Assembly: GCA_964388745.1 (NCBI GenBank)
Contig: CAYMBP010000012.1
Span: 1-44,811, forward strand
Source of the DNA: CAYMBP01 sp964388745
GTDB lineage: Bacteria; Babelota; Babeliae; Babelales; RVW-14
Direction: 5' to 3'
Length of the DNA stretch: 44,811 nt
The notes under the pieces are model-generated. The model did no database searches. It was not told the DNA's origin and was given only the letters and a program-made list of their open reading frames with translations. This document shows positions 35,229 through 42,981 of this stretch, piece by piece. A program made the position numbers and the translations under genes. Position 1 is the stretch's first letter. Every line of letters begins with the position of its first letter.

Positions 35229-36849
35229 GACGCTGCCTCAACTCTTTAATAAGTGGAGATGCAGGGATAAAGTGCCGGTCACACAGAATTTTTTCTTCTT
35301 GTATAGCTTTTTCAACAGAAAAAACAGCGGACAACTCATTATCAACTTTTACTTTGACATAATCAGCCTGAGGATTTTTCATAATGGCTTCTCTAAATTC
35401 ATTAAGTGTTTTAACTTTTTGACCATTAACTTCTTTAATAATATCCCCTGATTGAATTACACGTGTTTTTTCTGCATGAGAATTTGGCACAATATGAGTA
35501 ATAATTAAAGCGGGCACGTGCTGATGCTCTGGCTTTCCATAACGTACCAAATCAGGTGACCGCTGTACCAAGTTAGCAATTAAATTCATAGAAAGATTCA
35601 TAACAACCATACCGCCAACAATCTCATAATCTAACGCTTCTGGTTCAAATTCAGGATAAATCATACGAACAGGAGGCAGGTATTTTTGTTGTAATTGAAA
35701 CTCAAATTCTTTTCTTACTCCTTTGCGATAAATCTCAAGATGAATATCATCACCTATCGTTAATCGATTCAAAAGTTCGAAAAGTGATATTTTATCTTCA
35801 CTCCATGGCACATTCAAATCACCATATTTATCAATGCGGTGACCATTAATTTCATAAAGCATGTCTTCGTTTTTAATACCAACTTCATCAAGCAACGTAT
35901 TTTCAAATACCTGGGCAATATACCATCCACCATCGCCAGGATTACCGAGGTAACTAATCAATTCGTCAGTTGCAACAGTAAATATGCATCCTAAAATAGG
36001 CTTTCGTAACAATTTAATATCATATAAATCTTTAAGGGCGCTTTTTACTTCATTTATTGGAATAATATAGCCAACATTTTGAGCTTCCATGATACCACGA
36101 GAATTAATACCAATCACCTCTCCCTTGGTATTTAAAGCAGGGCCTCCAGAGTTTCCAGGGTTAAGCGGGGCTGTAATTTGAAAATAGCCAAACGTTCCCA
36201 AGCGCTCACGCCCAGCAACAATACCAAGAGTACTTTTAAGTCGTGACTGGCCTAAAGGATAACCAAGTGCCAATACCTCTTGAGATCGTAAAACAGAATC
36301 TGAATCCCCAAGCTCAAGAAATGGAATCTCTTTTATACGTTTAAGAATTTTTTTACGAGCATCTTCCTTAAGTGTTAACAACGCAATATCTCGCTCTGGA
36401 CTTACACCACGAATTTCAGCCTCAAATTGCTCATGTCCACAAGAAGGTATCTGAATTTGAATATTGCTAGACTGAGCAACAACATGATAATTTGAAATAA
36501 TATCACCTTCAGCATTAATAAAAAAACCAGTTCCAACACCGCGTGACTGATCTGGTGCCCGATATGGCTCACGAATATTTTTTTCAAGCTGATGTGCAAA
36601 TACCTGTACGACTGTATCTTTAACAGAACGTTGAACATCAAGCCAAGTTGTTCCATCTTTTTGAAAAACAATACGCGCTGGAGATTGCACCTGAGTTGAA
36701 ATTTTTTCATGTCTATGAGAGGTAAGCTCTCTCTTCAAACGCTTCAAGTCCTCTTGGCTCTTAATAAAATAAAAATAAAATAGGCCAAGATTAATCAGTG
36801 ACAAACAAAAAATAAAGAATGGGGTTTTGGATTTTAACCAGTTAAACAT
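35203..36849 (-). CDS. HtrA/DegP-like membrane-anchored serine protease with PDZ domains
   Basis: 548 residues from the ATG at 36849 (AAGGA about 9 bases upstream). A single N-terminal transmembrane helix (about 9-28) anchors a periplasmic protein. The trypsin-like domain shows GVGTGFFINAEGDIISNYHV (His122), RDIALLTL (Asp154) and NPGNSGGPAL (Ser234). Two PDZ-like domains follow (about 275-380 and 405-515). The uncleaved-looking anchor resembles DegS more than DegP, though DegS has one PDZ. It should degrade or sense misfolded envelope proteins, which fits the many exported proteins nearby. It overlaps tlyA and follows pssA by 66 bases. Confidence 0.92.
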   Translation of the reverse strand: MFNWLKSKTPFFIFCLSLINLGLFYFYFIKSQEDLKRLKRELTSHRHEKISTQVQSPARIVFQKDGTTWLDVQRSVKDTVVQVFAHQLEKNIREPYRAPDQSRGVGTGFFINAEGDIISNYHVVAQSSNIQIQIPSCGHEQFEAEIRGVSPERDIALLTLKEDARKKILKRIKEIPFLELGDSDSVLRSQEVLALGYPLGQSRLKSTLGIVAGRERLGTFGYFQITAPLNPGNSGGPALNTKGEVIGINSRGIMEAQNVGYIIPINEVKSALKDLYDIKLLRKPILGCIFTVATDELISYLGNPGDGGWYIAQVFENTLLDEVGIKNEDMLYEINGHRIDKYGDLNVPWSEDKISLFELLNRLTIGDDIHLEIYRKGVRKEFEFQLQQKYLPPVRMIYPEFEPEALDYEIVGGMVVMNLSMNLIANLVQRSPDLVRYGKPEHQHVPALIITHIVPNSHAEKTRVIQSGDIIKEVNGQKVKTLNEFREAIMKNPQADYVKVKVDNELSAVFSVEKAIQEEKILCDRHFIPASPLIKELRQRRGDNEKQQ

Positions 36850-36915
36850 GTAGCTCAATCCTTTTTTGAAAGACAAAAACAAGAACCTGCTGAACCAACA
36901 ACATTGTCGATTCTA

Positions 36916-37728
36916 TCATAGATCATGCAAGTTCGCTAAAGGTAAAATTTTCTTTTTTTTTTTTGCAAAATACTTTAAAGAATAAGAATGCATTAAAAAA
37001 CAAAGAGCTCCAAGAAAGTAAGCAAGAAAAAGAAGGAGCAATACATTAACAAGTCCCATAATGACACTTACTCCAACAATAGCAATAACAGAGATTCCAT
37101 ACAATCGCTTGTTAATTTGTTTAAATGTAGGAAATGGTACCCGACTAACCATCAATAGGGCAAACAGAATCATTAATAATGCAACTCCCAAAGGAATTGG
37201 AATAATTAAATGAAACGTGTAGGGATTAAGAACAATGCTTGCAAAAAAACAACCGGCTATTGTTGTTGGCATCCCTAAAAAATAAATAGTTTGCTGATCA
37301 TGAATAATATTAAAGCGAGCAAGCCGGATAATCCCACAGAGCAAAAATAAAGCCGCAGCTAAGAAGCCAAGCGGGCCAATTTTATAAAGATTACAAACAT
37401 ACATTAGAAAAGCCGGAGCAAAACAAAATGAGACCACGTCAGCCATTGAATCTAACTGAATGCCAAAATTACTACCATTTCCAATAAGCCGAGCAATTCT
37501 ACCATCAAGCCCATCTAACATAGCTCCAAGTAAAATAAAATAAGCAGCAGCAATAGCATTTCCCTTTGAAGCAACAATTACAGAGAGAAATCCAAAAAAA
37601 GCATTTCCTAAAGTAAAAAGATGTGGCACAAGGTGAAGCTGCTGTCTGAGTCTTTTGCGTGCATTAGCAATTCGATTTTTTAACCGAGCTCGATATTGCT
37701 TAGCTATTGGTTTACGCGTAAATTTCAT
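36916..37728 (-). CDS. pssA: CDP-diacylglycerol-serine O-phosphatidyltransferase
   Basis: 270 residues from the ATG at 37728, with GGGAG 7 bases upstream. A multi-pass membrane enzyme making phosphatidylserine, the precursor of phosphatidylethanolamine. The CDP-alcohol phosphotransferase motif DGxxAR-x8-GxxxD-x3-D reads DGLDGRIARLIGNGSNFGIQ followed by LDSMADV, with all metal-binding Asp present. A basic N terminus (about 1-30) precedes the first helix; about seven hydrophobic segments follow. The 91-base gap to grpE contains an inverted repeat ACTATT/AATAGT. A decarboxylase gene is not in the window. Confidence 0.9.
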   Translation of the reverse strand: MKFTRKPIAKQYRARLKNRIANARKRLRQQLHLVPHLFTLGNAFFGFLSVIVASKGNAIAAAYFILLGAMLDGLDGRIARLIGNGSNFGIQLDSMADVVSFCFAPAFLMYVCNLYKIGPLGFLAAALFLLCGIIRLARFNIIHDQQTIYFLGMPTTIAGCFFASIVLNPYTFHLIIPIPLGVALLMILFALLMVSRVPFPTFKQINKRLYGISVIAIVGVSVIMGLVNVLLLLFLAYFLGALCFLMHSYSLKYFAKKKKKILPLANLHDL

Positions 37729-37819
37729 AACACAGCTCCCTTGCACACTATACTTTTTAAGCCTTTATTTGTTTTTTTGCACATACTATTACATATAAAT
37801 AGTGTATACAAGGAAAGAC

Positions 37820-38386
37820 CTATTGAGCAACGCTTACTTTTGCATGCCTTAATACTTTGCCTTTAAAGCGATATCCCTTATTTAATACTTGAACAATGTT
37901 GCCAGACGGAATAGCATCTGAAGAGACATTCATGAGAGCTTCATGAAGCTCTGGATTAAATTCATTTTTAGCCTCAATTTCTTCAAGACCAAGATCATTT
38001 AGCTGTTTTTTTAGATTCTTTTCAACAAGCTTAAATCCTTCAAGCCAGTCAGCGCTTTCAGTCTTTTCTACCTTCTCAGCAGCCTCAAAAGCCCGCTGTA
38101 AATCATCAAGAAATGGGAGTAGTTTTTCAACAATATCACCCTGAGCAAATGAAATAAGATCTTCACGCTGCTTTTCGTTCCGCCGCTTAAAATTTGCAAA
38201 ATCAGCAGAAAGCCGCAAAAATTGACTCTTAAATGTCTCTTCTTCTGGTGTTAATTCTTCTTGAGCTTCTTTTTCGACTTGGTGCGTTTCAAGCCCTTCA
38301 TCAATCGACTTTTGCTCTTTTTCATATTCTTCTCGTTCCTGAATATCTTGAACATCAGGATTCGTAAACTCATTATCAGTAATCAC
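37820..38386 (-). CDS. grpE: GrpE nucleotide exchange factor
   Basis: 188 residues starting at a GTG (AAAGGA 4 bases upstream). An acidic, disordered N terminus (1-45), a long dimerising helix (FLRLSADFANFKRRNEKQRE, about 55-110) and the C-terminal beta domain with GLEEIEAKNEFNPELHEALM and GYRFKGKVLRHAKVSV, the GrpE signature. It releases ADP from DnaK. dnaK and dnaJ are not adjacent. A 16-base palindrome lies 29 bases upstream of the start, and a TTGACA box just beyond it, suggesting repressor control. It heads the grpE-pssA-htrA-tlyA run. Confidence 0.95.
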   Translation of the reverse strand: MITDNEFTNPDVQDIQEREEYEKEQKSIDEGLETHQVEKEAQEELTPEEETFKSQFLRLSADFANFKRRNEKQREDLISFAQGDIVEKLLPFLDDLQRAFEAAEKVEKTESADWLEGFKLVEKNLKKQLNDLGLEEIEAKNEFNPELHEALMNVSSDAIPSGNIVQVLNKGYRFKGKVLRHAKVSVAQ

Positions 38387-38414
38387 AAAATCCTTTCAAT
38401 AAGTCAGCATTTAT

Positions 38415-38430
38415 AAGGCTTGCAAGCCTT
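38415..38430. promoter_or_regulatory. Perfect palindrome upstream of grpE
   Basis: AAGGCTTGCAAGCCTT, a 16-base perfect palindrome, 12 bases downstream of TTGACA (38443-38448, minus strand). The palindrome covers the place where the -10 would be, so a bound repressor would block transcription. It does not match the HrcA CIRCE consensus (TTAGCACTC-N9-GAGTGCTAA). Confidence 0.5.
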
Positions 38431-38489
38431 GAGGTTTCTTTCTGTCAATATTTATTTTACCATAAAAAAAGCCAGAGCTGAAGACTACC

Positions 38490-38526
38490 AAATTACTCTA
38501 TAATAAAGAGTAATTTAAGTTTTTTT
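38490..38526 (+). terminator. Terminator-like hairpin in a divergent spacer
   Basis: Stem AAATTACTCT / AGAGTAATTT (10 bp), 7-base loop, then AAG and TTTTTTT. No plus-strand gene lies just upstream, so it may stop antisense read-through from inside grpE or act in a leader of the next gene. Confidence 0.5.
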
Positions 38527-38608
38527 ATGAGTTCTTGCATACGATTCATCATATACAATTATACTACCTTATGATTAATAACTCAGTATAACAAATAGAA
38601 AGAATATT

Positions 38609-40402
38609 ATGGCCCTTATCCTCATTATTCTTTTACTCACACTTCACAGCCCTCCCGCTTATTCAAGTGAATCAAACACCCTTGACATACAAGGAGAGCT
38701 TTCCAGTCTTTCAAAAAAACTTGGCAACCTCTCCATTGCTCTTAATAAGTTAAAACAAAGCCTTACAAGCCTGCACAACAAGCTCTTAGGGAAAGAAGAT
38801 GATAAAAGTAGTATTAAAAAATATCTAGAAACAGGTGACAAATTAGATAAAGATCGCATCAAAGATGCAATCTTACTAGATATATCAAATAAAGCAATTG
38901 AAGCTGAAAATATTTTTAATGATATTAGCACCGCTCCTGAAAGCTTCCAAGCTCTCATCAAAGATAACAATATTCTGGATGAGGCGCTTATTAAATCCAC
39001 ACAAGGAAAACTTTTCAATATTAATAAAATTTCAACTTTAGTAAAAAAATTTAAATCATATTTCAACCAAAATGAAAATTATTATGACAAAATACTCACT
39101 TCATTAGCAAGCAATTCCTCCTGCAATGCAAAAGATCTTCTTTATTTTATTAATACCATTGAAACTGACTACCCCAATCATTTAACTTTACAAAGTGAAA
39201 ACCTTAGTTACATAATTGAACTTTTTGGAAAAACTGTAGAACCTCAAATAGACCAGGAAAAATCTTGCTCTGACATTATTATAGAGTTTTGCTCAGCTCT
39301 ACATAAGACCTATCAAAACAAAAACATAACTTATTCATATGCTCTTCTTGGTCTTGCACAAAATAGTCATGCCAAAGCTGATGACATTAAAAAAACTACA
39401 CAGTGGATTATTGATCTATATGAATCTTATGACGAAAAAAAGTCAATAATTGAAGAAGAGATATATAGAGAAAATGAAAAGTCATTTACAGTAACACTCA
39501 TCCTATTACATTATGCAGACAGACAAGACAGAACTCCCCAAGATGTTGCAGAAATAATAAATTTTTTCTACAAAAAGGCAGAAAAAACTGAAACAGTAGA
39601 AGAGACATTTTCAAAAGAAGACCCTCAACTCATAAGTGAAAACTTAAAGTCCGCATTACCTTCTATTCTTATGAAATTTGCAGAACACCAAAAAAGAGGT
39701 GTTAATGAGATTACTACCCTTCTTAAAGCCATAAATAGTGATCATTTAACATATGCTAGCAGTACAAGTAGCCTTAACAATAGAGGTCTCTTCATTTTAG
39801 AATTTGCAAAAGCCACGTTTTCTTCTGGGGAACAAGTAGCAAACTTAATAATAAACAATAAACCTTATCCCTGGACAAATAAAGAAAAGTTTATCTTACT
39901 TGGACCAAGCAGTGCACTCTGCAATTATCCAATTTTATATATAATAGACAACATGTTAATGAGCGCAAAAAACAGTGAAGATGATATTATCTTAACAATT
40001 ATAGATAAAACCATTACCGTCATAGAACTCCTTAAAGTTAGCTTTCACAAAGAGGTTCAAGAGGAGCTGTATGAAGATGGACCAAATATTTTTGAACATA
40101 TCATCTCTGAAGCGTTACCTTCTTTATTGTCCAATGGGGACTATGATCCCGATAATTCTGAATTAAACAAAAAATTTGACATACTTTTAACAACAATAAA
40201 AAGATTAGATGCATTATTCCCTTTAGAAAAAAGATTTGTAGACAAATCAATTATTTCACTTGCTAAAGAATTATCTCTACCTTCTATACCTAGTAAGATC
40301 TATATAACTCAAAAATTAAACTTGAAAGAGTTATTTAATAATTATACATCTCAAGATTTTTCAACAACAAACATCGCCGAAGCAATTAATAATAAAAATT
40401 AA
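38609..40402 (+). CDS. Exported, mostly helical protein of unknown function
   Basis: 597 residues. A signal peptide (MALILIILLLTLHSPPAYSS) is followed by a soluble protein rich in Leu, Lys, Ser and Asn, with a heptad-like N-terminal segment (about 25-60; LSSLSKKLGNLSIALNKL) and then many helices of 15-25 residues. The repeated helical pattern (for example KADDIKKTTQWIIDLYESYD, TPQDVAEIINFFYKKAEK, GVNEITTLLKAINSD) could be an alpha-solenoid with degenerate repeats of about 40-80 residues. No enzyme motif is seen. AGAAAG lies 8 bases before the ATG. It stands alone between grpE and the right-hand cassette; an exported solenoid in a host-associated lineage is a candidate effector, which is inference. 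Confidence 0.7.
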   Translation: MALILIILLLTLHSPPAYSSESNTLDIQGELSSLSKKLGNLSIALNKLKQSLTSLHNKLLGKEDDKSSIKKYLETGDKLDKDRIKDAILLDISNKAIEAENIFNDISTAPESFQALIKDNNILDEALIKSTQGKLFNINKISTLVKKFKSYFNQNENYYDKILTSLASNSSCNAKDLLYFINTIETDYPNHLTLQSENLSYIIELFGKTVEPQIDQEKSCSDIIIEFCSALHKTYQNKNITYSYALLGLAQNSHAKADDIKKTTQWIIDLYESYDEKKSIIEEEIYRENEKSFTVTLILLHYADRQDRTPQDVAEIINFFYKKAEKTETVEETFSKEDPQLISENLKSALPSILMKFAEHQKRGVNEITTLLKAINSDHLTYASSTSSLNNRGLFILEFAKATFSSGEQVANLIINNKPYPWTNKEKFILLGPSSALCNYPILYIIDNMLMSAKNSEDDIILTIIDKTITVIELLKVSFHKEVQEELYEDGPNIFEHIISEALPSLLSNGDYDPDNSELNKKFDILLTTIKRLDALFPLEKRFVDKSIISLAKELSLPSIPSKIYITQKLNLKELFNNYTSQDFSTTNIAEAINNKN

Positions 40403-40765
40403 ACAAATTTAATTTAATATTATTTATTTTTCAAAATCATCAGCCTAAAGCTCAGACGCGCTACCGCTAATTTATGTTCGTTAGACTACAATGCAATCTT
40501 GGGCTTTAGCACAAAGTCAAAATGGCCCTAAGCTCTGCACAAACTAGAATATTCTTTGCTATCAGCATACTTAAGGTGGGACCCTATTCAAAAATTAATA
40601 TCTTTCCAGGCTTTAAAGCCCAACTCTCTTCTTTATAAAAAATTAAAAATGAAACCTTGAAGTTGTACAACAACAGACCCTTTAATTGGTTACTACTTTT
40701 GCGCAAAAGTACCTACTGCATAAGTCTTTATAAAATTATAATTATTAGCAGAAAAAATAATATAT
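40403..40765. other. Spacer with repeat-like sequence
   Basis: About 470 bases lie between genes. Bases 40477-40496 match 16184-16203 at 17 of 20 positions, and the sequence before it (ACGCGCTACCGCTAATTTATG) is also loosely similar, so this may be one copy of a dispersed repeat. A 38-codon plus-strand frame at 40522-40638 has no ribosome site and is not called. Complementary words CTAAAGC (40446-40452) and GCTTTAG (40503-40509) could pair. Confidence 0.35.
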
Positions 40766-40794
40766 TTTTGATGGATAATCACTTATGGTATACT
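40766..40794 (+). promoter_or_regulatory. Candidate promoter of the right-hand cassette
   Basis: TTTTGA (40766-40771), 17 bases, TATACT (40789-40794) with TGG just before it, an extended -10. The start site would be about 40801, 73 bases before the first gene. Confidence 0.5.
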
Positions 40795-40873
40795 TCTTGT
40801 ACATCATTTTATATTTTGCTAAAGAGTTTATAAAAAGGAAAAGAAATAAAGTTGATAACTATAGGAGTTTGTA

Positions 40874-42292
40874 ATGATGCGCATATCAAATTTTTTTATA
40901 TTAACCATTTTCTTTCTGGCAATAAACCTTAGAGCTGATAGCAGCAGAGAAATTGCCTCTTTAGATGTTAATACAACAAGCAATCCTTTAGAGCTAAGTA
41001 AAACGGACGCCTCATTATTGCGTATAAGGCCTAAAAGAAAACCTGCTTTGTGGATACATACAGATGATAAAAACAGTGTGCTTGCAGCTTGCCGCTTTAT
41101 TCCTAAGCTTCTTGAAGTGTATGAAGATGTCCCAATTCTTGTAACAACAACATCTTTTGAAGAGAAAAGCATTATTGATACATTTTGCGTAGGACCAAAT
41201 ATTATTAAATTACTCATGCATGATGATATTAATATCATTTCTGATTATTGCCAGCGTATGAATGTTGCAGCAATTCTTATTCTCGACAAAAATATTACAG
41301 AGAATATGCTGCTTTTTTCTTATTTAAAAAAGATACCTATTTATCTTTTTGATGTTAATTATAGTTATGCAATGCGTGCAAAAATAGAAAGAGATCCTTT
41401 TTTATATGCAGATTTGTTTAATTATGTCCCTCAAAAAATTTATATTAAAAAACAAGATAATCAAGAATTTTTCAAAAAAATTGGTGTAGAAGAGCGCCAT
41501 ATTGTTTATGGAGACCTCGATGCCTTTGGAGTCAAAGAGACAAAAGAGGCTTACTGTAAAGTATGTAATATTGACGATAAAAAGCTTAAAGAAATGTTTC
41601 CTCATCCCTTTATTTTTTTTAATATCGTTGAGCCAGGTAGTATTGATGATTATTGGCGCATCTTTAAAAAGCTCAAAGAGCTTTACCCATCTTTAAAAGT
41701 TGCATTTGCACAGGATCATGCAGGAATCTGGATAGAAGAGTTAAAATTAAAGCTAGATTTATTAGGAGAACATTATAGCTTTCTTGATGATGTCTATAGA
41801 GACTTTATTCATTTAGATAATAAAGTTTTTGATAAGCTAAAAAATGAATATGATAACCATGATTTTTTTATTACCACAAAAGCACGGCTTTTCTTTTTTC
41901 TTCATGCAATAGCTTCGATTTATCTTATTGAGGGGCGCTTTGAGGATGTTAAAACAATGAATTTTATGGAGTCTGCAGCATGGAGCAATGTTATTGCTAT
42001 TGGCAAGCTCACAGGAGAAATGAAAAACGACATACACAACAATGATGAAGAAAGTAGTGGAGATGACCGCACAAGCAATTTTATGGACCAAAAAATTATT
42101 AAAGAAATTGCGATTACTGTATTAAAAGGGGAGACAGACTCTGTTGACAAAATTGCATTTCTCATAGAAGAGGGCGCCCCTCTTGCTCAACACTCATATT
42201 ACGGCCTTCAAAAAGTAGCTCAAGCAACTTCTAAAGAGATTGATAACTTTATTGAACAACTATCCTACATATTACAAGAAAATTTTGATTAA
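40874..42292 (+). CDS. Exported degenerate Kdo-transferase-like (KdtA/WaaA, GT30) protein
   Basis: 472 residues with a signal peptide or anchor (about 1-21). Residues 55-220 follow the N-terminal domain of KdtA/WaaA: PALWIHTDDKNSVLAACRFI aligns with the LHSVSVGETLAA-type segment, then VPILVTTTSFEEKSI, MNVAAILILD and KKIGVEERHIVYGDLDAFGV. Residues 243-380 follow its C-terminal domain: FIFFNIVEPGSID for the STHEGE loop, LKVAFAQDHAG for PRHPER, and MNFMESAAWSNVIAIG for GHNPLEAAA. The catalytic Glu of the VGE motif is Ser68, and the CMP-site residues are changed, so transferase activity is unlikely. A charged C-terminal part (380-472) is extra. AGGAG lies 6 bases before the ATG. A second copy begins at 44314. 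Confidence 0.7.
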   Translation: MMRISNFFILTIFFLAINLRADSSREIASLDVNTTSNPLELSKTDASLLRIRPKRKPALWIHTDDKNSVLAACRFIPKLLEVYEDVPILVTTTSFEEKSIIDTFCVGPNIIKLLMHDDINIISDYCQRMNVAAILILDKNITENMLLFSYLKKIPIYLFDVNYSYAMRAKIERDPFLYADLFNYVPQKIYIKKQDNQEFFKKIGVEERHIVYGDLDAFGVKETKEAYCKVCNIDDKKLKEMFPHPFIFFNIVEPGSIDDYWRIFKKLKELYPSLKVAFAQDHAGIWIEELKLKLDLLGEHYSFLDDVYRDFIHLDNKVFDKLKNEYDNHDFFITTKARLFFFLHAIASIYLIEGRFEDVKTMNFMESAAWSNVIAIGKLTGEMKNDIHNNDEESSGDDRTSNFMDQKIIKEIAITVLKGETDSVDKIAFLIEEGAPLAQHSYYGLQKVAQATSKEIDNFIEQLSYILQENFD

Positions 42293-42357
42293 TTTAGATA
42301 TGTTTTTGTCCTAATAAGGGGGGGATGCCAACTATTTCTTAGCGAGGAGATAATTCT

Positions 42358-42981
42358 ATGAAGCGCACTCTGTTAATTCTTGAATCTTGTTTTTTAGTTT
42401 TTTCTTGGAAAGCCTTTTGCTCTCGAGAGAGCTTCAATCACTTTTCATCTTCACAAAACAATGATATAGCTAGTTCTTTAGATATGTTGCCTAATTTTTG
42501 TTGGATCAATGAAGAAAAAAATATTGGTGCTATGGCTGGTCCCTATAAAGAGCTTCACATTGAAATTCTTAAAAAGGCTAATATTGGCACGATTATCACA
42601 TTAACAGAAGAGTCTCTTGATGAAAATTTAGTTCAGATAGATATAACATACATTCATATACCCATTCGTGATTTTGAATGTCCCAAGCCAGAACAAATAG
42701 CTCAGGCAATTGCTGCAATTGAAGTTGCTCAATCAGAAGGTAAGGCAATTGTTGTAAATTGCTTAACAGGAACAGGAAGAACAGGCACAATTATAGCCTG
42801 CTGGCTAGTAAAAAAAGAGGGGCTTTCTGCTGAGGCAGCAGTTAACAAAGTGAGGGCCTTACGTCCGTATTCAGTTGAAACAATAGAACAATTTTTATCT
42901 GTTGTCGCCTATGAAAAATTTCTTAAAACAACCTTAAAAAGGAATGAATGTGAAGAAAAGAAGTCAAAAAAAGCAGATTAA
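42358..42981 (+). CDS. Exported Cys-X5-Arg (dual-specificity-like) phosphatase
   Basis: 207 residues with a likely signal peptide (about 1-21). The phosphatase core has the P-loop VVNCLTGTGRTGT: Cys135 and Arg141 match C-x5-R, with Asn134 in place of the usual His. Asp105 in HIPIRDFECPKPEQ is the likely general acid, and RPYSVETIEQFL resembles the RPxxVET helix of atypical dual-specificity phosphatases such as DUSP23. Substrate may be a phosphoprotein, phosphoinositide or nucleotide. GAGGAG lies 8 bases before the ATG. It is 65 bases after the KdtA-like gene and overlaps the next gene by 38 bases. Export of a eukaryote-type phosphatase suggests action outside the cytoplasm. Confidence 0.85.
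   Translation: MKRTLLILESCFLVFSWKAFCSRESFNHFSSSQNNDIASSLDMLPNFCWINEEKNIGAMAGPYKELHIEILKKANIGTIITLTEESLDENLVQIDITYIHIPIRDFECPKPEQIAQAIAAIEVAQSEGKAIVVNCLTGTGRTGTIIACWLVKKEGLSAEAAVNKVRALRPYSVETIEQFLSVVAYEKFLKTTLKRNECEEKKSKKAD

Noticed and set aside
38659..39066. 135-codon minus-strand frame opposite the exported helical protein
   Set aside because: Leu/Ser-rich shadow of the plus-strand gene, without a ribosome site.
40441..40510. tRNA-like fragment on the minus strand (GCGGTAGCGCGTCTGAGC)
   Set aside because: No acceptor stem, no T arm and no CCA context; only the D-arm-like words match.
40522..40638. 38-codon plus-strand frame starting ATGGCCCTAAGC
   Set aside because: No ribosome site, lies in repeat-like spacer, no family seen.
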